This document shows, piece by piece, positions 50,980 to 58,820 of a stretch of 64,000 nucleotides of DNA. Made by a program: the position numbers and the translations under genes. Every line of letters begins with the position of its first letter. Positions within the stretch are counted from its first letter, which is position 1. The notes under the pieces were generated by a model. The model worked only from the letters and a program-made list of their open reading frames with translations, was not told where the DNA came from and made no database searches. The DNA is from Alkalinema sp. CACIAM 70d (GTDB lineage Bacteria > Cyanobacteriota > Cyanobacteriia > Leptolyngbyales > Leptolyngbyaceae), in contig MUGG01000169.1 of assembly GCA_002148405.1 (NCBI GenBank), positions 24 to 64,023 of the forward strand, given 5' to 3'.

Positions 50980-51077
50980 CTTTGCGTCGTTACGCTGGTG
51001 CCTTTGCGTCGTTACGCCGATGTCTTTGCGTCGGTTACGCCGCCCTAGTTTACTTCAGCGCCGTTTACTTCAGCGCC
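50980..51077. repeat. Short tandem repeats near the yggT 3' end
   Basis: Units of 22 bp starting CTTTGCGTCGTTACGC begin at 50980, 51002 and 51024 with increasing mismatches. Immediately after, a 15-bp unit GTTTACTTCAGCGCC occurs twice in tandem (51048-51062, 51063-51077). The second unit overlaps the last codons of yggT. Two different repeat units side by side suggest a replication-slippage hot spot. Confidence 0.75.
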
Positions 51078-51352
51078 ATTGTCATCAGTCCTTGCTGGCC
51101 CAGCAGAATTTCCCGTGCCAAGCTCAAAATTCCAACCCAGAGAATTGGGGTGATATCTACGCCACCGATCGGCTGAATGAGTTTACGGGTAATTGCCAAA
51201 AAAGGTTCGGTGGGCAGCACGACAATATTAAAGGGGAACCGAGTTAAATCCACTTGGGGATACCAGGTTAAGACAATGCGGAAGATAAACAGAAAAATCA
51301 TGACCCCAAGGCCAATTCCCAAGGCTAGATTGGCAATCTCTAACATGGACAT
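51065..51352 (-). CDS. YggT family membrane protein
   Basis: The 95-residue protein has an N-terminal helix (LALGIGLGVMIFLFIFRIVL), TWYPQVDLTRFPFN, then PTEPFLAITRKLIQPIGGVD, diagnostic for YggT, and a second helix region. YggT proteins are small integral membrane proteins linked to cell shape, division or osmotic tolerance; in cyanobacteria and plastids members help photosynthetic complex or nucleoid organisation (Ycf19/CCB3 relatives). The C-terminus MTMALK runs into a tandem repeat. Confidence 0.9.
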   Translation of the reverse strand: MSMLEIANLALGIGLGVMIFLFIFRIVLTWYPQVDLTRFPFNIVVLPTEPFLAITRKLIQPIGGVDITPILWVGILSLAREILLGQQGLMTMALK

Positions 51353-51507
51353 ACCTGTAGCGTCCTATTGGTAAAGGTTCAGAAATGTAAAGCTTTGTAA
51401 CTTTAATTGTACTTAATTCCGCGCCCCTTAGGGCTTGCCTCTTGCTCCTAGCTCCGCAAACCCCTAGAATTTAGACACTTGAATTATAAGGATTCCGGGA
51501 TCGAATT

Positions 51508-51624
51508 ATGACGCCATCTTTAGCAAATTTCTTCTGGGGCTTATTGTACGGAGCAGTCGTTGTGGGTGGTATTTTGGCTGCTGTCATTTTCGTCAGCCAA
51601 CAAGACAAAATCTCTCGCTCATAG
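51508..51624 (+). CDS. psbX: Photosystem II protein PsbX
   Basis: The 38-residue product starts MTPSLANFFWGLLYGAVVVG, continues with one hydrophobic helix and ends VSQQDKISRS, matching PsbX. PsbX is a one-helix subunit near cytochrome b559 in photosystem II. AAGGAT lies upstream of the ATG at roughly 18 nt, and TATAAG at 51485 could be part of a promoter. The ycf66 gene follows about 210 nt downstream. Confidence 0.93.
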   Translation: MTPSLANFFWGLLYGAVVVGGILAAVIFVSQQDKISRS

Positions 51625-51835
51625 TCTAGTTGATCTCGCTAGGGTGGTCAGGGAATGTCCCGATTACTCCGGCATTCAATCTTTTACATATGAGCCTCAG
51701 TGTACGATCGTGGGATCGATCGTGGGCTGAGGTTTTTTGTATGGTGGCAATTTTCCCGCGCCGAGTGCCCTGCAAGTCGCTAACATAGAACAGACTCTTG
51801 CTGAACAAGCAATTCATCCTGACGAGGAATTCACT

Positions 51836-52666
51836 GTGAATTTCGGTACTCCCGTTCCACTCCTACTAGGTATCATCCTGATTTTGTTTGCGGTTTTTCT
51901 GTTCTTTTTGGAACGATTTAAACCGGGATGCAAGCGCGATTCGGATGTAGTTTATGCCTTTTTGGCACTCTCTGTAGGGATTTTGTCACTAGTTGATCTA
52001 GGAGCAACACTACAACACTCGTTGCAGTCGGTGATTTTTACAGGGATGTTTATTGCCTTGATTCTTGAGTCGATCGGCAGGCGGACTCCGGATACGTCCC
52101 CCAGAGCGGGAGGAAATCCACGGGACTACGATTTGCCACCTCGCAATTATCGGGCTGGGTTTGAAGAAAACTATGGTGCAATGGGGGGGCTGGAGGATCG
52201 GGAACCGCGCCGCCAAGTGCGGGGCGATCGCCGCGATGATTTGGATGATCGCAGCAGTCGTCGTCGCACAGAGCGCGATCGCTATCTAGAAGATCGGCCA
52301 CCGTCCCGCCGGCGCTCTCGGGTGGACGATGACTATCCCACAGAGTTGCCTACGATGGATGCGCCCCGCCGCGATCGTCGCGAGTCCAATAGCTGGGACG
52401 ATGACGCCAACCCTCGTAGCATCCCAGCTCGCTCCAGTGCCCCCGATCGCAGTAATCGAGGCATGGACAGTCTGGATAACCGAGGCATGAATGGTTTGAA
52501 TAATAATGATGTTGAGGTGCCTCGTCCTCGGCGACGGCGACCTGCGGAGGATGTCAAACCTCGTCGATCATCTTCTGACGAACCTCCTGCGGATTATGTT
52601 GATTTTCGACCTGTGGAACCCCCACCCCCCAAGGAAAGCTGGGGCCCTTCAGTGGACGAAGCCTAG
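51836..52666 (+). CDS. Ycf66 family protein with charged C-terminal extension
   Basis: The start is the GTG at 51836, with GAGGAA 8 nt upstream, giving an N-terminus NFGTPVPLLLGIILILFAVF after the initiator. Three membrane segments fill the first 85 residues, the conserved Ycf66 core. The remaining 190 residues are highly charged and disordered, with many Arg-Asp pairs (RGDRRDDLDDRSSRRRTERD) encoded by CGATCG-rich DNA. The function is unknown; the family is conserved in cyanobacteria and some plastids. A strong terminator follows the stop. Confidence 0.88.
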   Translation: MNFGTPVPLLLGIILILFAVFLFFLERFKPGCKRDSDVVYAFLALSVGILSLVDLGATLQHSLQSVIFTGMFIALILESIGRRTPDTSPRAGGNPRDYDLPPRNYRAGFEENYGAMGGLEDREPRRQVRGDRRDDLDDRSSRRRTERDRYLEDRPPSRRRSRVDDDYPTELPTMDAPRRDRRESNSWDDDANPRSIPARSSAPDRSNRGMDSLDNRGMNGLNNNDVEVPRPRRRRPAEDVKPRRSSSDEPPADYVDFRPVEPPPPKESWGPSVDEA

Positions 52667-52681
52667 TCACTTAAGAATTCA

Positions 52682-52707
52682 AGCCCAGAGATTTCTGGGC
52701 TTTTTTT
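52682..52707 (+). terminator. Terminator of ycf66
   Basis: AGCCCAGA (52682-52689) and TCTGGGCT (52694-52701) form a perfect 8-bp stem with a GATT loop, followed by seven T. It lies 15 nt past the ycf66 stop codon. Confidence 0.87.
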
Positions 52708-52793
52708 GTGAAGATTTCAGGCCAGATTGGGAATCTATCTCAACCAATGCCAATGGAAAATATTAGGGACATCACTATCTCGTTAACAATTAC

Positions 52794-53156
52794 ATGGATC
52801 GAATTGAACTGACGAATATTCGTTGCTATGGCTACACTGGATTTCTGCCGGAAGAAACCATTCTGGGCCAGTGGTTCGAGGTGGATTTATCGATCGCTTT
52901 GGATTTGTCAATCTCAGGGCAGACCGATAATCTGAATGACACGTTGGACTATCGCCAAGTGATTGAACAAACTAAAGCGATCGTCAAACAGTCTAAGTTT
53001 GCTTTAGTAGAACGGTTGGCGACGGCGATCGCAGATAGCGTTCTGGCACTGCCCAAGGTTCATGAAGTGCGCGTCCGACTGCATAAACCGGCTGCTCCTA
53101 TTCCTGACTTTGGCGGAAAAATTACGATCGACATTACCCGCCAACGATCGTCTTAA
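52794..53156 (+). CDS. folB: Dihydroneopterin aldolase
   Basis: FolB converts dihydroneopterin to 6-hydroxymethyldihydropterin in folate synthesis. The 120-residue protein starts MDRIELTNIRCYGYTGFLPE, with the substrate-contact region GQWFEVDLSIALD, TLDYRQVIEQTKAIV, and FALVERLATAIADSVL with the conserved Glu, then the end KPAAPIPDFGG. The length matches. It is a lone folate gene here. The next gene starts 103 nt downstream. Confidence 0.95.
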   Translation: MDRIELTNIRCYGYTGFLPEETILGQWFEVDLSIALDLSISGQTDNLNDTLDYRQVIEQTKAIVKQSKFALVERLATAIADSVLALPKVHEVRVRLHKPAAPIPDFGGKITIDITRQRSS

Positions 53157-53259
53157 GTCACGATCGTTCTAATAACTTTCTATTCACACCAGCACAAGCC
53201 AGTAGCCCGCGATAAAGTTTTTCCCAGAGTTCCTTGTCACAATTCAAGCGTTTTCGAGC

Positions 53260-55398
53260 ATGAAGTATTTGCTTAATTTCCTGCTCAGTTTCCTGCTCAC
53301 AATCAGTCCCTCACTGCACACAATCACCCAGGCCAGTATGTCTCAAGCCAGTTTTATCTATCCAACGAGCAAAACTATTAACCAAGTAGACGATTACCAC
53401 GGGATTGCGGTCGGTGATCCCTATCGTTGGTTAGAAGATGCAGATTCTGCGGAGACCCAAGCCTGGGTAGAAGCCCAAAATAAAGTCACGTTTAACTATC
53501 TAGAAACCATTCCCCAGCGATCGGAGATTCAAGACCGTTTGACGGATCTGTGGAATTACGAAAAGTATGGCCTGCCCTTTAAGCGAGGCGATCGCTACTT
53601 TTATTACAAAAATGATGGGTTGCAAAACCAAAGTGTTCTCTACACCTTGGAAACCTTAGACGCGGAACCCAAGGTTTTGCTAGATCCCAACCAGCTTTCT
53701 GAAGATGGAACCGTGGCACTGTCGGGGATTGCCATTACCGATGATGGCAAACGGCTGGCCTACGGGATTTCTAAATCCGGATCCGACTGGCAGGAATGGC
53801 AGGTGCGGGAGATTGCAACCGGCCAGGATTTGACCGATCGTATCCAGTGGGTCAAATTTTCCGGTGCCGCTTGGACGAAGGATGGTCAAGGCTTTTTCTA
53901 TGCCCGCTACGATGAACCCAACGAGCAAACGCAATTTGCTGCCGTCAACTATTACCAAAAGCTCTACTACCACCGCTTGGGCACACCCCAGTCAGCGGAT
54001 CAGTTAATTTACGAACGGCCTGATCAGAAAGAATGGGGCTTTGGCAGCGGGGTGACGGAAGATGGACGTTATTTAATCATTTCCGTTTGGCAGGGCACCG
54101 ATCGCCGCAATCTGCTGTTCTACAAAGATTTAACCCAGCCCGATGCCCCCGTGGTGGAGTTGATTAACACTTGGGAAGCCAGCTATGGGGTAATTGAAAA
54201 CGAGGGATCGACCTTTTGGATTCAGACGGATCTCGATGCACCACGCGGTCGGGTCATCGCGATCGATCTCACCCAGCCGGACAAGGCCGATTGGCGCGAA
54301 ATCATTCCCCAAGCAGCGGAAACCTTGCAGGGGGTGAATGTGCTGAATAACCAGTTTGTGCTGACCTACCTGAAGGACGCCCGATCGCAGGTCAAGATTC
54401 ACAGCTTAGACGGAAACTTAGTGCGAGAGGTGGTCTTGCCGGGGTTGGGTTCCGTCGGTGGCTTTGGTGGCAAACGGGAAGACACGGAAACGTTCTACAG
54501 CTTCACTAGCTTCGTCACGCCCAACACCATCTATCGCTACAATCTGCTGACCAACGAAAGCACGGTCTTTAAACAGCCGCAGCTTCAATTTGATGCCGAT
54601 CGCTATGAAACTCGACAGGTGTTTTACCCCAGCAAAGACGGAACCCAAGTGCCGATGTTCATCACCCATCGCAAGGGCCTGGAACTGAACGGCAAAAATC
54701 CAACGCTACTCTACGGTTACGGCGGCTTTAATGTGTCGCTGACGCCTGCGTTTTCCGTCTCGAATCTGGTTTGGCTCGAGCGGGGGGGCGTTTATGTGGT
54801 GGCGAACCTGCGGGGCGGTGGCGAATATGGCGAAGCTTGGCACGAAGCTGGCATGAAACTGAAGAAACAGAATGTATTTGACGATTTCATTGCCGCTGCG
54901 GAATGGCTGATTGCTCAGCACTACACCTCCCCTAAAAAATTAGCGATCGCTGGGGGCAGTAACGGCGGTTTGTTGGTGGGAGCTTGCATGATTCAACGGC
55001 CCGACTTATTTGGGGCGGCGCTTCCGGCGGTGGGGGTGATGGATATGCTGCGGTTCCACAAGTTCACGATCGGCTGGGCTTGGATCTCGGAATATGGCTC
55101 GCCGGAAAACCCAGAGGAGTTCAAAGCGCTCTATGCCTATTCCCCGTTGCACAACCTCAAACCCGGCACCCACTACCCCGCTACGATGATTACCACCGCA
55201 GACCACGACGATCGGGTGGTGCCTGCCCACAGTTTCAAGTTTGCAGCGGCATTGCAAAAGGCTCACCAGGGGCCAAATCCAGTGCTGATTCGCATTGAAA
55301 CGAAGGCGGGCCATGGGGCTGGGAAACCGACGACCAAACAAATTGAGGAAGCGACCGATAAGTGGAGTTTCCTGCTGGCCAATCTAGGCGATGACTAA
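53260..55398 (+). CDS. Prolyl oligopeptidase (S9A)
   Basis: The protein has 712 residues. An N-terminal hydrophobic stretch (MKYLLNFLLSFLLTISPSL) looks like a signal peptide. A seven-bladed propeller region covers about residues 100-430, and the alpha/beta hydrolase domain follows. The catalytic triad is Ser567 in IAGGSNGGLLVG, the Asp of ADHDDRVVPAHS, and His685 in KAGHGAGKPTTK. N-terminal segments (DPYRWLEDADSAETQAWV) are family hallmarks. It cleaves short proline-containing peptides, here probably in the periplasm. No obvious partner genes are adjacent. Confidence 0.94.
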   Translation: MKYLLNFLLSFLLTISPSLHTITQASMSQASFIYPTSKTINQVDDYHGIAVGDPYRWLEDADSAETQAWVEAQNKVTFNYLETIPQRSEIQDRLTDLWNYEKYGLPFKRGDRYFYYKNDGLQNQSVLYTLETLDAEPKVLLDPNQLSEDGTVALSGIAITDDGKRLAYGISKSGSDWQEWQVREIATGQDLTDRIQWVKFSGAAWTKDGQGFFYARYDEPNEQTQFAAVNYYQKLYYHRLGTPQSADQLIYERPDQKEWGFGSGVTEDGRYLIISVWQGTDRRNLLFYKDLTQPDAPVVELINTWEASYGVIENEGSTFWIQTDLDAPRGRVIAIDLTQPDKADWREIIPQAAETLQGVNVLNNQFVLTYLKDARSQVKIHSLDGNLVREVVLPGLGSVGGFGGKREDTETFYSFTSFVTPNTIYRYNLLTNESTVFKQPQLQFDADRYETRQVFYPSKDGTQVPMFITHRKGLELNGKNPTLLYGYGGFNVSLTPAFSVSNLVWLERGGVYVVANLRGGGEYGEAWHEAGMKLKKQNVFDDFIAAAEWLIAQHYTSPKKLAIAGGSNGGLLVGACMIQRPDLFGAALPAVGVMDMLRFHKFTIGWAWISEYGSPENPEEFKALYAYSPLHNLKPGTHYPATMITTADHDDRVVPAHSFKFAAALQKAHQGPNPVLIRIETKAGHGAGKPTTKQIEEATDKWSFLLANLGDD

Positions 55399-55420
55399 AT
55401 CTTGTGGCTGAGGCTCGTCG

Positions 55421-55826
55421 TTGAAACGGTACCGTCTGGGAAAATTGCGATTGCTGTCCCGCAAACTGTGGCGGGTCACAGGTTCCAGTGCCGAATTTGT
55501 GTTGCCGAACTTAGATATCCGTGCGCCGGATGTGTCCTTTGTGCAGGCCGATCGGCTACGCCGCAGTCCGCGCAGTTTTGCAGAGTTAGCCCCTGACTTG
55601 ATCGTTGAGGTCAAATCTCCCACGGATAGCCTGGTCAAGCTCAGGGAAAAAATTGATGAATTTCTGCGTTTAGGAACTAAAGTTGGGCTGTTGGTCAATC
55701 CTGAAGATCGATCGGTTAGGTCAGCAGCCAATAACTTTGCGGGATGGGGAAATGCTGACGGTGCCTGACCTTCTATCGGGATGGCAGGTTTTGGTCGATG
55801 AACTGTGGGCTCCGGAATTCGATTAG
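55421..55826 (+). pseudogene. Truncated, frameshifted Uma2 (DUF820) gene
   Basis: The first frame from 55421 encodes RLGKLRLLSRKLWRVTG, LDIRAPDVSFV and LIVEVKSPTDSLVKLREKID, canonical DUF820 sequence including the Asp and the Glu-x-Lys of the PD-(D/E)XK core. It runs on as LVNPEDRSV to about 55715. The homologous continuation (TLRDGEMLTVPDLLSGWQVL ... LWAPEFD) lies in the plus-one frame and stops at 55824. So a frame change occurs between about 55705 and 55730. The N-terminal third is missing or short. It starts just 3' of the oligopeptidase stop codon and no good start codon is evident. Confidence 0.8.
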
Positions 55827-55859
55827 CATCCTCACAAATTTCAACTGAATCGTATACTC

Positions 55860-56162
55860 CTACGGTAACTGCCCTCGCCATTTCTTAGGGTTTTGAGAAC
55901 AGTGAAAAACCGCGTAAATAATAATGATTGTGTCTGAATACTCATAGAAGACCACGTAGGGAAAGCGCCGAACGATAGCCCTTCGATAGCTTTCGTGGAC
56001 TATTGGATACATCTCCGGGTTGCGTCGGATGAATTGAACACAAGCATCCACACAACGAAGAAACTCTTCACCCAAACCCGGCTCTTGCTCTTCATACCAA
56101 GTGTAAGCCAAAGCCACATCTTGTTCTGCCTCTGGCTGAAGGATCAGAGTTCTAAGCGCCAT
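55860..56162 (-). CDS. ParE/RelE-family toxin
   Basis: The 100-residue protein fits the RelE/ParE toxin fold. The N-terminal LILQPEAEQDVALAYTWYEE is typical, followed by GLGEEFLRCVDACVQFIRRN, MYPIVHESYRRAIVRRFPY and VVFYEYSDTIIIIYAVFHCS. ParE-like toxins inhibit gyrase, RelE-like ones cut mRNA; sequence cannot decide. The gene overlaps the upstream antitoxin gene by 11 nt, which indicates translational coupling. Confidence 0.88.
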   Translation of the reverse strand: MALRTLILQPEAEQDVALAYTWYEEQEPGLGEEFLRCVDACVQFIRRNPEMYPIVHESYRRAIVRRFPYVVFYEYSDTIIIIYAVFHCSQNPKKWRGQLP

Positions 56163-56406
56163 ACTGTCCGTTGCGAATCCGCTGCTTAGCCGATTCCCAT
56201 GAACTACCGGAGTTGGGGTTCAACAAGGAGGTAGCCTTTCTCTTAGCAAGTTCTTCTTTCTGCCAGTCAAGCATAGGAAGTTGCTCCGGAGTTTGGGCAA
56301 TGCTATCCCACAAATCTTCCAGCAGTAGCAATTTTTCCGAGAGGGTTAACTCAAAAACTTGAGTAAACTCTGTGTTCATGCTGACTTCACCATAGTGACT
56401 AGGCAT
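56152..56406 (-). CDS. Antitoxin of the addiction module component family
   Basis: The short protein (84 residues from 56406, or 75 from the ATG at 56379) has FELTLSEKLLLLEDLWDSIA in its N-terminal half, typical of antitoxins paired with ParE/RelE toxins, and WESAKQRIRNGQYGA at the C-terminus. Its stop overlaps the toxin start. It is likely to bind toxin and its own promoter. The ATG at 56379 (MNTEFTQVFE) has GTGAAG upstream and is a good alternative start. Confidence 0.85.
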   Translation of the reverse strand: MPSHYGEVSMNTEFTQVFELTLSEKLLLLEDLWDSIAQTPEQLPMLDWQKEELAKRKATSLLNPNSGSSWESAKQRIRNGQYGA

Positions 56407-56486
56407 TCTACTTCAAGTCTATCACTGGAAACTTAAGGCTTCTGACTGTCAAAAAGCCAGGAGGGGCGCATTGGGAGAATCCCAAA

Positions 56487-56945
56487 CTACTTTTCGATCG
56501 GTTGTTTTTGAGTCTCTAGCCATTGATCGTAAGCTGCCTGATTCCCTCCAAAGGAGTCTAAAGTTGGGGCCATTCGATAGGCTTCCTTAGACCATTCTAT
56601 GTCTGGATCCAGGGGTTTGTACACACAATAGCAAATGCATACAGCGTCGAATCCACCCTCCTCAGGCAATGGTTGCTCTGTTAAGTACTCCGACACTCGA
56701 GCAACTTCCCATCCACTATCTCTAAAGCAATCGCGATTCTCCGGAATAATTTCAGTTAACCGATAGCCTACTTCTGGGAGAGGTTTATTACTGCAATCAT
56801 AATGCTCTGCAATTGTAGTCACTAAAGACGGCACTGAGTTCGCGTTTGCCACTCGATAAAATGATTCTCCAAGTCTTGTGCCAGTCTGTTGGCGATACTT
56901 CTGAATCTCCCCTCGATCTGCCTTGAAGATAATCAACTTACGCAT
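56487..56945 (-). CDS. Uncharacterised 152-residue protein
   Basis: I do not recognise a family. The start is fixed by an excellent AAGGAGG 6 nt before the ATG at 56945. The sequence MRKLIIFKADRGEIQKYRQQ begins with a strand and a basic helix. Further on are several Cys (DCSNKPLPE, RDCFRDSG, CICYCVYK) and an acidic end region; no signal peptide or membrane helix. It is translationally coupled (one base between stop and start) with the interrupted small frame upstream and followed by the toxin-antitoxin pair, so it could be part of an accessory island. Confidence 0.65.
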   Translation of the reverse strand: MRKLIIFKADRGEIQKYRQQTGTRLGESFYRVANANSVPSLVTTIAEHYDCSNKPLPEVGYRLTEIIPENRDCFRDSGWEVARVSEYLTEQPLPEEGGFDAVCICYCVYKPLDPDIEWSKEAYRMAPTLDSFGGNQAAYDQWLETQKQPIEK

Positions 56946-56946
56946 T

Positions 56947-57137
56947 TCAATCCTCCTTGGAATCATCACTTTGAGTTCTGTCCATACGGGATTGCGGAAA
57001 TTCGCAATAACCATCAAAGACGCAATCAACACTCAAGATGTCGTTAGAAGTTGGCTCCACACGATTCAAACTCCAATTATGACGATCGGCCATCTCTTCA
57101 CAGCATTCTTTATTCGTGGCGGCATAGAAAGTTTCAT
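56947..57137 (-). pseudogene. Small gene with a likely one-base frameshift at its start
   Basis: A frame ending at 56947 encodes TFYAATNKECCEEMADRHNW, then SLNRVEPTSNDILSVDCVFD, and stops one base before the start of the 152-residue protein. It has no start codon in frame upstream of Met at 57093 (MADRHNWSLNRVEP). The ATG at 57137-57135 followed by AAACTTTC would read MKTFYAATN if the A run had one more A. This suggests a one-base deletion, a sequencing error, or a very short gene starting at 57093 (48 residues). Its coupled position suggests it was a functional partner of the next gene. Family unknown. Confidence 0.5.
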
Positions 57138-57145
57138 CTAGGCCA

Positions 57146-58615
57146 CTAATCCTTGAGGGTTCTAACCGTCAAAAGCTGTGGAGGCGTGGCATCGGGGGGG
57201 TAGAGAAAATCGACCTCCACCAAGCGCCGATCGCCTGCGGGCAACTTCAGCGTGACTAATGGTGAACCCTGTTGGCCGCGCCGCTGCACTAAGTGGACAA
57301 ATCTCGTCTGTTTACCCCCAGCATCATCCTGGTATTGCACCCGAACCGTCCCTCTGAAGAAAATCTTTGGCTCTGGCGGATTAAAAAAGATGGCTTCCTG
57401 TTTGCTGCGATCCTGTTTGATCGGGGTTTCAAAGAGCAAAGCCACTTTCTGGGCTTGGCGCGTATTGTTGTGTAACGGCAGGGTCAAACTGTACTGGATG
57501 CCATAGTTGCCATTGGCCAGATAGGCCGTATCGGGATAGCGCACCAGCATTTTGGCACTTTGGACTTGCCCCGTGCCAAACGTCCCGCGCGGCAAGGTAC
57601 TAATGCCGTAGGAAAACGCTGCTCCCGGTCGAGGAATCGTTAAGCGATCGCCATTAGGAGAATCCGTTAACTTGGCCTGCCATTGGGATCCCTGGGCAAC
57701 CCCTGCCACCCGCCCGTAGATCACCCGTTCCCGTCGTTCCGTCGGAGGAGTAGGGGGCAAATCACGCGGCCCTGCTAAGTTTGCTGTTAGGGCAAACTGT
57801 TGCCATTCTTCTGGGGTGGGAATGCGCTCTGTCCCATCCAAATTGCGCGGCGCATACATGGCTAGGGAAGCTAAATAAACTGGGCCACTACTGCGCAGCC
57901 TCATAAAGGTCGATCGACCGTTAGAGGTAGGGGTGACCAAGCCAGCAGGAATCGGCAAATTCATCAACATGCGGCTTTCCCCCGGCGGAATCACAAGCCA
58001 GGTGGGTAAGCTGCCCTGGCGACGCCCCCGCAAAATGTCATTCATGACCCGACTACCAGGGCCAGAAAACACGGTTCCGATCGGATCTTCTTGATAATCC
58101 GGTAATTCGATAAATAAAGCATCGGGTCGGGTCAGATAGCTGGCCGCTTGCAGAACCTCGATCGTCACCGCTTGGGTACCCGGATTTTGCACCAAAATGC
58201 CTTGAAATAGCGATCGAATTTGGCTTGGGGTACTGGCTCGGCTAATGTGATGGGAAAATACGTCAAACCGTCCGTTAAAGGCATAGTTCAAGTGAGCTTT
58301 CGGGAACAACTTGCCTTCCGGGGGCAAAGTTGACAGAAGAACTCCCTCGTCCAGCACCATTTCTGGGCTATTGCTGTTAAAAACAGGCACCTCATCTAGT
58401 TGCCCTGGCAATGTCCGAATTTCTTGAACCTGGAGCATCTCTTGACGCGGTAGACTTTCCTGGGGGGCAATGTCTTCCTGAGGCGGCAAGACAAAAACCG
58501 GAGGAACCGGTCTTTTCGGCGGTTCTGGCACCTGAATCGGCGGACTGGTGGGAACAGGGGCCGGAACAGTCGGAACAGGTAGAGCTTGGGCGAAGGGAAA
58601 TAAGGGAAAAATCAT
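57146..58615 (-). CDS. DUF3370 family protein, proline-rich N-terminus
   Basis: About 489 residues. The N-terminus (IFPLFPFAQALPVPTVPAPV) is hydrophobic then Pro-rich for about 60 residues, resembling an export signal and a linker. The domain has VLLSTLPPEGKLFPKAHLNY, NGRFDVFSHHI, GILVQNPG, PTWLVIPPGESRMLMNLPIP and LRSSGPVYLASLAMYAP, matching cyanobacterial DUF3370 proteins. The function is unknown; the sequence suggests a surface or cell-envelope protein. ATG 58615 is my preferred start; a TTG at 58666 would add 17 residues. It is divergent from the MORN gene. Confidence 0.8.
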   Translation of the reverse strand: MIFPLFPFAQALPVPTVPAPVPTSPPIQVPEPPKRPVPPVFVLPPQEDIAPQESLPRQEMLQVQEIRTLPGQLDEVPVFNSNSPEMVLDEGVLLSTLPPEGKLFPKAHLNYAFNGRFDVFSHHISRASTPSQIRSLFQGILVQNPGTQAVTIEVLQAASYLTRPDALFIELPDYQEDPIGTVFSGPGSRVMNDILRGRRQGSLPTWLVIPPGESRMLMNLPIPAGLVTPTSNGRSTFMRLRSSGPVYLASLAMYAPRNLDGTERIPTPEEWQQFALTANLAGPRDLPPTPPTERRERVIYGRVAGVAQGSQWQAKLTDSPNGDRLTIPRPGAAFSYGISTLPRGTFGTGQVQSAKMLVRYPDTAYLANGNYGIQYSLTLPLHNNTRQAQKVALLFETPIKQDRSKQEAIFFNPPEPKIFFRGTVRVQYQDDAGGKQTRFVHLVQRRGQQGSPLVTLKLPAGDRRLVEVDFLYPPDATPPQLLTVRTLKD

Positions 58616-58820
58616 CAGACTCAAACCAGACTCATCCAATCTCAGAACTTCGGTAACATCGGTCAAAGGCGATCCACATTAAGGTGCGATCGTTAAAAGT
58701 TGGGATTACAAGTGGCTTATTAAATGACTGAATTAAATGAATTAATAAATGATTTGATAGGGATTCTGAACAGAATGTTTAGTCTCCGAACCGGACTTTA
58801 TCCTTACTAATCAAAACACT

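Noticed and set aside
55384..55881. A 165-residue minus-strand frame
   Set aside because: It is antisense to the broken Uma2 gene, has low-complexity content and no ribosome binding site or family motif. The plus-strand Uma2 motifs explain the sequence.
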